DNA from: Achatina immaculata
Taxonomy: Eukaryota; Mollusca; Gastropoda; Stylommatophora; Achatinidae
NCBI GenBank assembly: GCA_009760885.1
Contig: CM019701.1
Span: 11,367,963 to 11,431,962, forward strand
Reading direction: 5' to 3'
DNA length: 64,000 nucleotides
Shown here: piece by piece, positions 54,549 through 64,000 of the stretch
Position numbering within the stretch: the first letter of the stretch is position 1
Layout: the number at the start of each line of letters is the position of its first letter
The notes under the pieces: generated by a model
Told to the model about the DNA's origin: nothing
The model's input: only the letters and a program-made list of their open reading frames with translations
Database searches by the model: none
Translations under genes and position numbers: made by a program

Positions 54549-54804
54549 TTTTTTTTTTTTTAAGACAACGAAAACAACAGGCCGTGACCCGGTGGTACTG
54601 CAAGCCGGGTCCACCCGTAACGAGATGTGGACCATACCCCCGGCATTCAATGTGCAGGGCAGGCCTCGGGCATCTCGTTTAGTTAAAAAATTAACGACGC
54701 TTTTGTTAACCAAAGGGCATGTTGATCAGGGTACCTGCCAAGAGGACACTTTGACCTCAGCCACTTTGATCTTAGCCAAAAGGCCTTTACAACTTCGATC
54801 TTAG
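54549..54804 (-). ncRNA. U2 snRNA-like sequence with poly(A) tail (retrocopy or SINE)
   Basis: On the minus strand the 5' part has GGCCTTTTGGCTAAGATCAA (54785-54766), the hallmark of U2 snRNA stem-loop I. The 3' part has a hairpin ACCCGG...CCGGGT with loop TTGCAGTACC (54610-54587), as in U2 stem-loop IV. A candidate Sm-like site AATTTTTTAAC lies between (about 54685-54695). The branch-point-pairing GTAGTA of U2 is absent, and the middle differs from U2. A 13-nt A-tract (T-run 54549-54561 on the plus strand) follows, and copy 1 lacks the insertion, so it came in by retrotransposition 30 bp upstream of the ATG of exon 1. Confidence 0.65.
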
Positions 54805-55280
54805 AAGTGAACAGAAGACAATGAATGAAACTCGGTTTTAAACATGTGAGGAAAGTCTGGTTTATGAACAAGTTTATATTATCGGTAAAAATCATACTAT
54901 TATTTGTGTTTAGTTATCAAAAATATGTAGCACTTCTATGTGGACAGTGAAAGAAAAAAGTGAAGAAAAAATCTGAAAAGAATATGAAAAATAAGTGAGA
55001 ACGATCAGAGCAAAGACCAGAACCCTTGCTGACGTGGAAGCCCTTTTCGTACAAGTTTTTCTTTTGATGCCTTCCCTTTGATTTTTTTTTTTTAAGAAAT
55101 AGGATATTGGTAAAGACTAAATGGGAAATTTGAAGTTATATTAGAGTTTTAATAGCTATAAGTTTAAATAGCACCATAAAAACAGTCATATAAACAATAA
55201 TATATGTGTAAATCACAAATTAGTATCAATAGTGGTAGTATTTTATTTAAAAAAATAATAGTAAACATAGTAACAGCTCA
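54805..55280. other. duplicated upstream flank of squalene synthase copy 2
   Basis: Aligns with copy 1 flank: 54805-55020 with 17370-17476 plus 19088-19206, and 55040-55260 with 20250-20345 plus 20541-20800. It is the empty-site reference for four insertions in copy 1. Confidence 0.75.
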
Positions 55281-55284
55281 CTAC

Positions 55285-55366
55285 CAAAACAGCACTAAGA
55301 TGAACACCACAGGGGAACAGAAGTAAGGGTAGACCAGAAGAGACATGGAGAAGAGCAACAGAAAGG
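55285..55366 (+). mobile_element. LINE family C internal fragment
   Basis: About 80 bp matching the family C C-terminal domain (GGGGAACAGAAGTAAGGGTA; AGACATGGAGAAGAGCAACA), lacking the tail. Confidence 0.8.
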
Positions 55367-55370
55367 TATC

Positions 55371-55733
55371 CGCTCAGTACGCCCAAGAGGTGAGAGACGG
55401 CAAGTGGAGTCCAGGCTGAACCATCGGCAGAGACAGTTGACAGCTCACAGGGCCTCACCATCCATGACTCACAAAAGTGTGAATCATCGACGATCAGCTC
55501 CAGCAGTCCCACCTCGCCTACCTCGCCGTGTCCTAGGTGGAGCATGTGCACCAGCTCGAACGGGTAACCTGTCCTCCAGATCAGGCAACTCATCGAGCAA
55601 CAACTCTGTAAGTAAATCCAAAAGAAACGCGTGGCTCACAAGCGTCAAGACCAGGTCCAGAGGTCCCATGCCCCCACCCCCACCCCTCAAAGAAAGAGTG
55701 TTTGATAACTATAAGCCATCAATACCTGTCTAG
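55371..55733 (+). other. ORF of unknown nature, basic and proline-rich
   Basis: An open frame without a clear start (first in-frame near-start is GTG at 55404) encodes RSAPAVPPRLPRRVLGGACA, SSRSGNSSSNNS, then GPMPPPPPLKERVFDNYKPS and a stop at 55733. It is GC-richer than its surroundings. A possible donor (TCT|GTAAGT) lies at 55609. It could be a host exon or part of an unlisted element; no domain recognised. Confidence 0.25.
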
Positions 55734-55929
55734 CCGAAGTTCGTGACACCCGAGTTTTCGAGTTTTCCTTGTCATGCACAAGTTCTGTCTTTTCAGTTCT
55801 TAAACCATGTAACGGTTCAGCTTCTGTCCCTACCTCGCACACATTTTTCTTTCTTACTCATAGCTTTACTATCAAGTACATTTTGGGGGCGGGGGAAGAT
55901 GGGAGGGGGTGCTAGGTAGCGAAGTTCAT

Positions 55930-56060
55930 TAACACGCTGTTCTCTCGTGGATAGACGGCTGCTCGTCCTACCGAAGTCCGTGGTTCGAGTCCCAGGTACA
56001 AAATTATGATTTTTTTCCCCTCATATTTAAAAGTGTTTTGTTTATGAATGTTCCGAGTTA
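55930..56060 (+). mobile_element. tRNA-related SINE-like repeat, second copy
   Basis: CGCTGTTCTCTCGTGGATAG, CGGCTGCTCGTCCTACCGAA and GGTTCGAGTCCCAGGTAC match 45565-45630. Confidence 0.6.
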
Positions 56061-56194
56061 TACAACACTGCATTCTTTAACATTTTATTATCACAGGTTT
56101 CTCGGTAAATAATGCATGATCGCAATTAAAACGTAAGTCACTCTTAAATATATCATAGAAATATATAAAACATAAGCAGATTTGTAAGAGATGA

Positions 56195-56370
56195 GTTCTA
56201 CCTTTTAGCTTTCCCTGTCTCGCCTCTGTTGTCGCTAGCTCGATATAGCCCGTTCTGGCCGGCAGCTACACAGCGAAGACTGGCCAATAGAGTAAATTGG
56301 GTGGAGAGAAATAATCCGACGAAACCGTGAGCTACATGAAGCATGAAATTACAACAATTTTGTCTCAAAT
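56195..56370 (-). promoter_or_regulatory. candidate promoter/5' leader of squalene synthase copy 2
   Basis: Conserved with 38815-39040. Minus strand: TAATTTCATGCTTCATGTAG, ATTGG (inverted CCAAT, 56288-56284) followed by CCAGTCTTCGCTGTG, a TATATC near 56246, then GAGCTAGCGACAACAGAGGC, GAGACAGGGAAAGCTAAAAG|GTAGAA with a possible donor. It lies 1.7 kb upstream of the ATG exon. Function is inferred. Confidence 0.42.
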
Positions 56371-56444
56371 TAATTTCCCTTTTTTGCGGGGAAGTGGGGG
56401 GAAAAGGGAGGGATCCAAAATTTCAGAATCATTTTTAGAATGAT

Positions 56445-56448
56445 CTTT

Positions 56449-56490
<42 letters not shown>

Positions 56491-56580
56491 TGTGTGTGTG
56501 TGTGTATGTACGTGAGAGTGTGCGAGAGTGTGCGTGAGAGTATGTGCGTGCGTGCATGTGCGTGCATGTGTGTTTTTTTT
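56445..56580. repeat. (AG)n and (TG)n microsatellites
   Basis: (AG)n at 56450-56490, (TG)n at 56490-56506, then imperfect TGTGCGTG repeats and a T-run. Confidence 0.95.
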
Positions 56581-56689
56581 GTTCATACACTCAGTATGAA
56601 TTTAAGACAATTCCTTAAATAGGCACACCTTGTAATGACCCCGTGAAACCAGAACTGTTGATATAGCATCCACTAAATGCAAAGCTGGT

Positions 56690-57520
56690 CACACCGGTGA
56701 CAGTGAGGAAAGGTGATCAAACTGGTGAAAGAGGGCAAAGGTGATCAAACCGGTGACAGAGAGCAAAAGTGATCAAACTGGTGACAGGGAGCAAAGGTGA
56801 TAAAACTGGTGACAGGGAGCAAAAGGTGATCAAACTGGTGACAGGGAGCAAAGGTAATCAAACCGGTGACAGGGAGCAAAGGTGATCAAACTGGTGACAG
56901 GGAGCAAAGGTGATCAAACTGGTGACAGGGAGCAAAGGTGATCAAACTGGTGACAGGGAGCAAAGGTGATCAAACTGGTGACAGGGAGCAAAGATGATCA
57001 AACTGGTGACAGGGAGCAAAGGTGATCAAACCGGTGACAGGGAGCAAAGGTGATCAAACTGGTGACAGGCAGCAAAAGGTGATCAAACTGGTGACAGTGA
57101 GCAAAGGTGATAAAACCGGTGACAGGGACCAAAAGTGATCAAACTGGTGACAGTGAGGAAAGATGATCAAACTGGTGACAGTGAGGAAAGGTGATCAAAC
57201 TGGTGATAGGGACCAAAGGTGATCAAACTGGTGACAGGGAGCAAAGGTGAGCAAACTGGTGACAGGGAGCAAAAGGTGATCAAACCGGTGACATGGAGCA
57301 AAGGTGATAAAACCGGTGACAGGGAGCAAATGTGATAAATCGATGACAGGGAGCAAAGATGATCAAACTGGCGACAGATAGCAAAGGTGATCAAACCGGT
57401 GAAAGAGAGCAAAGGTGATCAAACCGGTGAAAGGGAGCAAAGGTGATCAAACCGGTGACAGGGAGCAAAGGTGATCAAACCGGTGACAGGGAGCAAAGGT
57501 GATCAATCTGGTGTTATCAA
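56690..57520. repeat. 28-bp minisatellite, about 30 copies
   Basis: Unit GGTGACAGGGAGCAAAGGTG plus ATCAAACT. CTGG/CCGG, GAGG/GAGC and GATA/GATC variants are intermixed. Confidence 0.95.
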
Positions 57521-57639
57521 GCAAAGGACTGAAAGAAATTTTATAGAAAGGCGATGGTTAAATCTGCCTAACGTGTGCAGTATGGCCGCTTATGTTGTAC
57601 GAGTATGAACATTCTAGTGTAGGATGAAGTAGCAACAAA

Positions 57640-58025
57640 ATCCAGTAGTAGTTATACTATGATTATGAATCCACATTATTTGAAAGTAGTGGTTACACTA
57701 TGATTATGAGTTCACATTATTTGAAAGTAGTAGTTACACTATGACTATGAGTTCACATTATTTGAAAATAGTGGTTATATTATGACTATGAATCCACATT
57801 ATTTGAAAGTAGTGGTTACACTATGATTATGAGTTCACATTATTTGAAAGTAGTGGTTACACTATGATTATGAGTTCACATTATTTGAAAGTAGTAGTTA
57901 CACTATGATTATGAGTTCACATTATTTGAAAGTAGTGGTTACACTATGACTATGAGTTCACATTATTTGAAAATAGTGGTTATATTATGACTATGAATCC
58001 ACATTATTTGAAAGTAGTGGTCATA
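57640..58025. repeat. 41-bp minisatellite, left part
   Basis: Unit CACATTATTTGAAAGTAGTG, GTTACACTATGATTATGAGTT (41 bp; starts 57672, 57713, ...), about 9 copies. The array continues at 59339-59376 beyond the mariner. Confidence 0.95.
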
Positions 58026-59338
58026 CAAGGTCCGAGAATTAAGTAATGAGACTAATTACATAAAAAATAAAATAAACAGTTGAAGATATAACCTTTATTT
58101 TATTCAAAGTAAGCCCCTTGTGCATTGATACAGCGAGTGGCATGATCTAACAAACACTGGAACGACCTCTGCAGTTCTTCTGTTGGTATGGCCCTTAAAC
58201 TCGATGTTACGGCCCTTTGGATGTCATCAGTATCGTCAAAGAAGCGTCCTTCTATGGTAACTGTAATTTTAGGAATAGAAAATAATCGCGGGGAGACAAA
58301 TCTGGGGAATAGGGTCGATGTTTGAGAACACACACTTGTTTTTGGGCCAAAAATTCCTGTACAACTACTGCCCAGTGAGCCGGTGCATTATCATGAAGAA
58401 GGAAAAAAACTACCAGGTGTTGAATACTCGGGTCGGACTAGGATAATCCTTTTCGATAGGCATTTCAAAATACTTAAATAAACTTTGGCAATGAGAGCCT
58501 GTCCGTCTGGAATAAATTCTTTGTGAATAACTCCTTTGCTATCGTAGATGCACACCAACATTGTCTTCATTTTCGAATTTTTAAGATGAATTTTTTTTGC
58601 CTTTTCGTGATGATGATGATGATGACTTTCGCTGAGCATTTTGGCGTTTAGTTGTGGGATCATAGCGGAAAATCCATATTTCATCCTCTGCAACAATCAA
58701 GTTTAAGAAATGTCTATTTCTGCGACACGTTCTGATGATGTCTTTTGCGTATTCAACACGCTGATGTTTTTGGTCATCAGACAACGAATGTGGTAGAAAC
58801 TGGCAAGCAACTTTTTTTCATTGCCTAAATCTTCCACTAAAATTTTACGAATGGTCCCTCAGTTAACACCAAATTCATCTGCCATCATCCTCACAGTTAA
58901 ACAACGATCTTCTTGTATCCGTTCTCTGACTTTTGCAATGAGTTCCTCATTATGAACAGAAATTTGGCGTCCATGTCAAGTTGCATTTGTAAAAAACACC
59001 ACTTTTAAATAGTGAATACCATCTGAATATCTGTGCACGAGATAAACAATTATCCTCATAAACTTGTCGCATCAATTCAGTTGTCTCAATGGCACTTTTT
59101 CTGAGTTTTAAACAGAATTTAATGTTAGCTTTTTGCTCCGTGCTGATTACGTGACAATGTACATCTAACTAGGTCAGCAAAATGGCGGCTTTTTTCTCGT
59201 CTGTTTATCTGGCGGCGATGAATAGTTGCCAGATCATAGAAGAAGGTTGCCTCTTTGGATTCCATGCTTTGCTTTATAGATGGCATTTTTGTCTTGGCCA
59301 TAATACAATCAGTCTCATTACATAATTGTCGGACCTTG
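58026..59338 (-). mobile_element. complete mariner element, 1313 bp, TA target duplication
   Basis: TIRs of about 35 bp: CAAGGTCCGAGAATTAAGTA at 58026 and, on the other strand from 59338, CAAGGTCCGACAATTATGTA. TA flanks at 58024-58025 and 59339-59340. It sits in a unit of the 41-bp array, whose last part follows at once. Length and structure are typical for mariner. Confidence 0.95.
58100..59303 (-). pseudogene. mariner transposase, decayed
   Basis: Minus strand start MAKTKMPSIKQSMESKEATF near 59303, then several frameshifts/stops. Recognisable: LLAKVRERIQEDRCLTVRMM-like HTH region, KHQRVEYAKDIIRTCRRNRH, FLNLIVAEDEIWIF (first catalytic Asp region, now AEDEIWI), KTMLVCIYDSKGVIHKEFIP (second), HDNAPAHWAVVVQEFLAQ (58398 on) and a YSPDLSPRDYFLF segment (third), and the end FDDTDDIQRAVTSSLRAIP, LLDHATRCINAQGAYFE. 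Too broken to make an active enzyme. Confidence 0.88.
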
Positions 59339-59376
59339 TACTATGACTATGAGTTCACATTATTTGAAAGTAGTGG
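59339..59376. repeat. 41-bp minisatellite, right remnant
   Basis: One more unit (CTATGACTATGAGTTCACAT, TATTTGAAAGTAGTGG) after the mariner. Confidence 0.9.
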
Positions 59377-60316
59377 CTCATAATGTAGAAAGAACCGTAA
59401 CTATTTTATTACATTCCCGGAGATCTTCCTTACAAGTAGATAAAACTACTTTACATGATAATGATGTTTTGTTGTTGTTTTTTTTTTAAATATACATGTC
59501 CGATTCTTCAAGGATAAAGAAATGATGAAAGGGAATCAAAACTGGTACAAAAGGAATATTTATATTGAAGGTATTTAACATCTGCCTGTATGTGAATACC
59601 TCTGCCTTACATAATGCTTAAACAACAGACGGAGCTGCTGTAATGGCGGAGAGGGAGTCCAGTCCTAAAAAAACGTGCTCCCTTCAGTTTATATCGTTCA
59701 CTAAGTGGTATTATCTGTCTGAGAACTTGGGAGGGAATTTACATGATTCATTGTGAAATGTTGTTAAAGTAATAGTACTATGCCAGATCTCACCCTCTTT
59801 CTGGCCAGGTTTTCACACAACTTCTCGGGGGTCTCCTGCTTCTTCTGTCCCACACAGAGATAATGTGGCTTTATAAGGACACTTGCCTTCGCTGATATTT
59901 ATGCTTTGGAACAATATCACCACCTTCTGTTCTGGGACCCGTGACGAGTGTAACACAGTGCTTTGTAAGCTAAGATAATATTATTAAGAATACTAGTATT
60001 ATTATCATTATTATTATAGTTATGCTTTGGAACATTATCACCACTTTCTTTTCTGGGCAGCCTTTAACACTTAGGTCAGACTGACACTTTCCCTGCAGCA
60101 ACATGTTTTATGCTTTCAGTCAATAAAATCTCTCACTCTGACTATATTCTTTTATCTTCAGTCAACAGAAACGGCTAAAACAACTTCAGAATGACACAGT
60201 GACGTGAGCATAATTCATAAAACATAAAATGTTTATTTGATGAAGACTGATGTACGAAATATACCAAACTGTGGGAAACAGATGAAATGTTTTTATTTGC
60301 TTCCCTTCTTTATAGT
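59377..60316. other. unassigned region
   Basis: No gene or transposon recognised; a TTATTATTA-type stretch near 59990-60020. It may be intron of whatever gene owns the exon at 60317. Confidence 0.45.
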
Positions 60317-60427
60317 TCGGTGAATCTGGATGCAGCAGACTGACTTCACAAAGAAAACTAAAAACAGACGCGGCACGAGATCTTCAACTGTTACTCTCCA
60401 ATCTGGAGCCAGACTTGTGCAAGAACG
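60317..60427 (+). other. candidate host exon, unidentified gene
   Basis: 111 bp bounded by a strong acceptor (TTTTTATTTGCTTCCCTTCTTTATAG) and donor (AAC|GTAAGA). One frame is open: FGESGCSRLTSQRKLKTDAA, RDLQLLLSNLEPDLCKN, predicted helical, with no transposon likeness. Phase 0 at both ends if the frame is right. I do not recognise the family. Partner exons were not found in the window. Confidence 0.5.
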
Positions 60428-60940
60428 TAAGACTTAAGGTTCATATTAAAATTACAGAAACAATATTTTATAACCCTCCTTATTTATCACTAATGCTCTC
60501 GTTTGTTGGTTTATTTTTATTATTTTTAGTGCTTTTTACTTTAAACCCCTCCTGATCTGAATCATACTAGTGAATTTCTATTTTTTTTTTTTTTAGATTG
60601 ACCTTTCAATACTTTCAATTTTGTTGTTGTTATCAACCCCTCATTCATTCGGCAATTTTATTGTCCAGACAGTATTAAATGTCATCTTTATTATTTCTGA
60701 TTGCATTTCTTGATTTTTTTGTTCTTTTTGTTTGAAAAATGCTGAATAATTAAGAAACGAATATGCAATTAACAGAAGTATTAGTGAGAGCTAGATATTT
60801 AAAAGGACACATACCTACTCAATATGTTATCGGAAATAGTAAAAATATGTTTACAGTACAAAGCAGAAAACTGGCCATGAAGAAAGCCAAAAGGGGACTG
60901 GCTGAAAAAGGCTGAGAACTGCTGATTTAAACAACTGGTT
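60428..60940. other. unassigned AT-rich region
   Basis: T-rich runs; nothing recognised. Confidence 0.45.
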
Positions 60941-60944
60941 GTAG

Positions 60945-61520
60945 TGACAGAGAGAATAAGATCTACTGGTTGTAGTGACACAGAGTATAAGATCTACTGG
61001 AGGCAGTGACAGAGAGAATAAAATCTAGTGGAATCTGTGACAGATAGAACAAGATTTACTGGAAGCAATGACACAGAAAGCAAGATTTACTGGAGGCAGT
61101 GACAGATAGAAAAAGATTTACTTGAAGCAGTGACAGATAGAACAAGATCTACTGGAAGCAGTGACTGAGAGAACAAGATCTACTGGAAGCAGTGACTGAG
61201 AGAACAAGATCTACTGGAATCGGTGACAGATAGAACAAGATTTACTGGAAGCAGTGACAGAGAGAACAAGATCTACTGGAGGCAGTGACAGAGAGAACAA
61301 GATCTACTTGAGGCAGTGACAGATAGAACAAGATCCACTTGAGGCAGTTACAGAGAGAACAAGATCTACTTGAGGCAGTGACAGAGAGAACAAGATCTAC
61401 TTGAGGCAGTGACAGAGAGAACAAGATCTACTGGAGGCAGTGACAGAGAGAACAAGATCTACTTGAGGCAGTGACAGAGAGAACAAGATCTACTTGAGGC
61501 AGTGACAGAGAGAACAAGAT
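60945..61520. repeat. 31-bp minisatellite, about 18 copies
   Basis: Unit ACAGAGAGAACAAGATCTAC plus TTGAGGCAGTG; left units more diverged (GTTGTAGTG, TAAGATC), right units uniform. Confidence 0.95.
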
Positions 61521-61755
61521 CACTTCCTCTCCTTCGGGCCAGATCTATGCTCGGAGACTTGAGTGTCAGCCCCACAGCTTCTCTTTCACTTCCTCTCCCT
61601 CGGTCCAGATCTGTTGTCAGAGACTTGAGTGTCAGCCCCACAGCTTCTCTTTCACTTCCTCTCCCTCGGGCCAGATCTATGCTCGGAGACTTGAGTGTCA
61701 ACCCCACAGCTTCTCTTTCACTTCCTCTCCTCGGGCCAGATCTGTGCTCGGAGAT
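61521..61755. repeat. 66-bp minisatellite grown from LINE K coding sequence
   Basis: About 3.5 units (starts 61521, 61587, ...). On the minus strand each unit reads WPEGEEVKEKLWG, then HSSLRA (with stops), which matches the end of RNase H LINEs (WP...V.EKLWGS..SLRA). It lies exactly where the LINE K C-terminus should be. Confidence 0.85.
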
Positions 61756-63085
61756 TTGAGTAGGTTGGGCAGGTTCTTAGGATGTGTTCTGGTATCTGGA
61801 TCCAAAAGAAATAGTTACACTCACTCGTGTGTGATATTTTGAGCCGATAGAGGTGGCTTAGAAGTCTACAATGTTCCGTTCTTAGTCAAAGATTGTGGTT
61901 TGCTGGTATCTTATGGTTGATGAATTGGGTCTTGTTTTGATTCTATTTTCATGTTTGTTTTCTACTTGGTGTTTAGTTTGTTGTGGATGATGGTTTTTGC
62001 TTTTTAATATGTTTCTGGGTGATTAATCTGTTCCTGCCTTGTATAGGGCATCTACTTTTTCATTTCCATTTATTCCACAGTGTGAAGGGAGTCTCCAAAT
62101 ATCGTGGACACAAAAAAGAACAAATATATCTATACTATAAGAGCTTAATATTGAAGAAGGCTGGCTAGTAAAGAGGATTAAAGAGAGAAAACTTAAATAT
62201 TTTCAACACATTAAACTTCATGATAATCTAGAGAAGACCGTATTGGAAGGATACATAATGGAAAAAAGAAAAAGAGGAAGACCAAAACGAAGATGGCTGC
62301 AAGACATCGTTGACGATCTGCAAATGGATGCAGCAGCAGCAGGCCATCTTGCTCACAACCGAGAGGCCTACAGGAGTGCTGTTCGGGAGGCAAAGTTCCG
62401 CAAGGGTCATGCACATGAATGAATGAATGAAGGGAGTCACTGTAGAACTATAGTTGAGTTATGGAGCTTACTTAGTTGTGATATAATTTCCTGTGTTTGT
62501 GAGTCGTTTTTTGTTTGTCTATATTGCTTATATCAGGGTCCTGCAATCAGTGAAGCGTACAGCTGATGGCTTGTATCTTTCTATGCATATTTTTAGGGCT
62601 TGTTTGAGTGCTGTTTTCCTGCTCTGTAGTATCTTCCTGCTGGCTGTGACTGTTCCCTGGTTTTTCCATCTGAGAATCTGATGAAGATGTCAGTCCCTTT
62701 ATTTCTGGTGGCCTCTTCCGCGGATCCGTCCATGAAGACTTGTCCATTCTGCAGGACTGCATTTGCTCTCTATCATTTCCAAGGCCAGGGATTTCACCTC
62801 ATGAGCTGTGTGTTGGTTTTTCGTTGTTGTCTGGCATTACTGTATTTATCTGGACATGTGGCTGGTAATGATTTATCTCTTCGCAGATAGGTAGGGGTTC
62901 GATATCTTCAGGGGTGGTGTAGAACAGGTGTCTGTGAAGGGAATAGAGTCTGCGGGATTTGTGGAGGAAGCTGCTTCTTTTTTTGGGTGTTTCATTTATC
63001 TTTTTGGTGCAGGGGCTGTTTTGGCATGTGTAGAAGCTTTTCTCTTTAGTTAAGTGTTTTCTCGTCTCGTCTGACATTTAGGGTG
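61756..63085 (-). mobile_element. LINE family K, RNase H and C-terminal region
   Basis: Minus strand: RSSFLHKSRRLYSLHRHLFY, VKSLALEMIESKCSPAEW, FMDGSAEEATRNKGTDIFI (RNase H first Asp, near 62735), FTDCRTL, LPSHCGINGNEKVDALYKAG (around 62090/62440), LLSHLYRLKISHTSECN, IPEHILRTCPT. Frame shifts occur; 63077-62799 is open. Split by a LINE A insertion. Confidence 0.82.
62094..62427 (+). mobile_element. LINE family A, 5'-truncated insertion with 11-bp TSD
   Basis: 334 bp: SWTQKRTNIS-type start, NIEEGWLVKRIKERKLKYF, KRKRGRPKRRWLQDIVDDLQ, AAAAGHLAHNREAYRSAV and a (GAAT)n tail. TGAAGGGAGTC flanks it at 62083-62093 and 62428-62438. It broke the RNase H of LINE K. Confidence 0.92.
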
Positions 63086-63124
63086 GTGATGTTGGAAAAG
63101 ATCTCCATTTTTTTTATTGGGGTG

Positions 63125-64000
63125 GTCTTTAACTCCAGAGATCAGCCTCTTTAATCTTCTAGTGATCAATCTCTTTAATCTTCCACTGATCAGTCTCTTT
63201 AATTCTCCAGAGATCAGTCTCTTTAATTCTCAAGAGATCAGTCTCTTTAATCCTCAGAGATCAATCTCTTTAATCCTCCAGTGATCAGTCTCTTTAATCC
63301 TCCAGAGATCAGTCTCTTTAATCCTCCAGTGATCAGTCTCTTTAATTCTCCAGAGATCAGTCTCTTTAATTCTCCAGTGTTCAGTCTCTTTAATTCTCCA
63401 GAGATCAGTCTCTTTAATCCTCCAGAGATCAATCTTTTTAATCCTCCAGAGATTAATCTCTTTAATCCTCCAGAGATCAGTCTCTTTAATTCTCCAGAGA
63501 TCAGCCTCTTCAATCCTCCAGTGATCAGTCTCTTTAATCCTCCAAAGATCAGTCTCTTTAATCCTCCAGAGATCAGTCTCTTTAATCCTCCAGAGATCAA
63601 TCTCTTTAATCCTCCAGAGATCAGTCTCTTTAATCCTCCAGAGATCAGTCTCTTTAATTCTCAAGAGATCAGCCTCTTCAATCTTCCAGTGATCAGTCTC
63701 TTTAATCCTCCAGAGATCAGTCTCTTTAATCCTCCAGAGGTCAGTCTCTTTAATCCTCCAGAGATCAGTCTCTTTAATCCTCCAGAGATCAGTCTCTTTA
63801 ATCCTCCAAAGATCAGTCTCTTTAATCCTCCAGTCTCTTTAATCCTCCAGAGATCAGTCTCTTTAATCCTCCAGAGATCAGTCTCTTTAATTCTCAAGAG
63901 ATCAGCCTCTTCAATCCTCCAGTGATCAGTCTCTTTAATCCTCCAAAGATCAGTCTCTTTAATCCTCCAGAGATCAGTCTCTTTAATCCTCCAAAGATCA
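63125..64000. repeat. 24-bp minisatellite, at least 36 copies, runs off the window
   Basis: Unit GATCAGTCTCTTTAATCCTC plus CAGA. CCTCC/TTCTC/TTCAA, CAGA/CAGT/CAAA variants form longer blocks: CTCAAGAGATCAGCCTCTTC occurs near 63660 and again near 63893, about 234 bp apart, so a higher-order duplication is likely. Frames on both strands are artefacts. Confidence 0.95.

Noticed and set aside
56365..56622. ORFs over (AG)n/(TG)n
   Set aside because: Microsatellite artefacts.

Overview
The window is eukaryotic and almost certainly an invertebrate animal. The main evidence is an intron-containing, metazoan-type squalene synthase (FDFT1) gene, present twice on the minus strand, with canonical GT-AG junctions. 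It sits in AT-rich DNA filled with non-LTR retrotransposons (LINEs), Penelope-like elements, mariner, Tc1 and hAT transposons, SINEs and many 17-66 bp minisatellites. A lophotrochozoan, perhaps a gastropod mollusc, fits this mix of repeats, but that is inference. Nothing prokaryotic is seen. Most long ORFs are read-through of tandem arrays or remains of transposons.

Squalene synthase pair. Copy 1 has coding exons 1-3 at 17339-17241, 9082-8985 and 8749-8566, and a candidate promoter at 38815-39040. Its later exons are not in the window and may lie to the left. Copy 2 has exons 1-3 at 54518-54420, 50582-50485 and 50248-50065, an in-phase terminal exon at 49485-49279, and a candidate promoter at 56195-56370. 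The exons for the central catalytic region are not present between exon 3 and the last exon of copy 2. Introns and upstream flanks of the two copies align (about 8150-20800 with 49800-55260). This lets insertions be dated: a LINE (family B) just downstream of exon 1 is shared, so it predates the duplication. A SINE/hAT/LINE nest, a Penelope-like element and LINE-A fragments are found only in copy 1, and a U2-snRNA-headed retrocopy only in copy 2.

LINE families, letters used below: A, (GAAT)n tail; B, RTE-like; C, (AG)n tail; D, (AG)n tail, different C-terminus; E, F and M, remnants; G, CR1/L2/jockey-like without RNase H; H, with APE endonuclease; I, J, K and L, with RNase H (I/Nimb-like). Layout: 1-7400, LINEs A and I, arrays and a Penelope-like element; 8150-20800, copy 1 of the gene and its insertions; 20800-38765, nested LINEs, arrays and a Ty3/Gypsy fragment; 38815-49200, candidate promoter, LINE H, mariner-like MITE, LINE J and arrays; 49279-56370, copy 2; 56400-64000, arrays, a complete mariner with TIRs and TA duplication, an orphan exon and LINE K.

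Several minisatellites can be traced to the single-copy sequence they grew from, because the source lies in a LINE remnant or the sister LINE copy still carries one unit. No CRISPR, operon or rRNA gene was seen.
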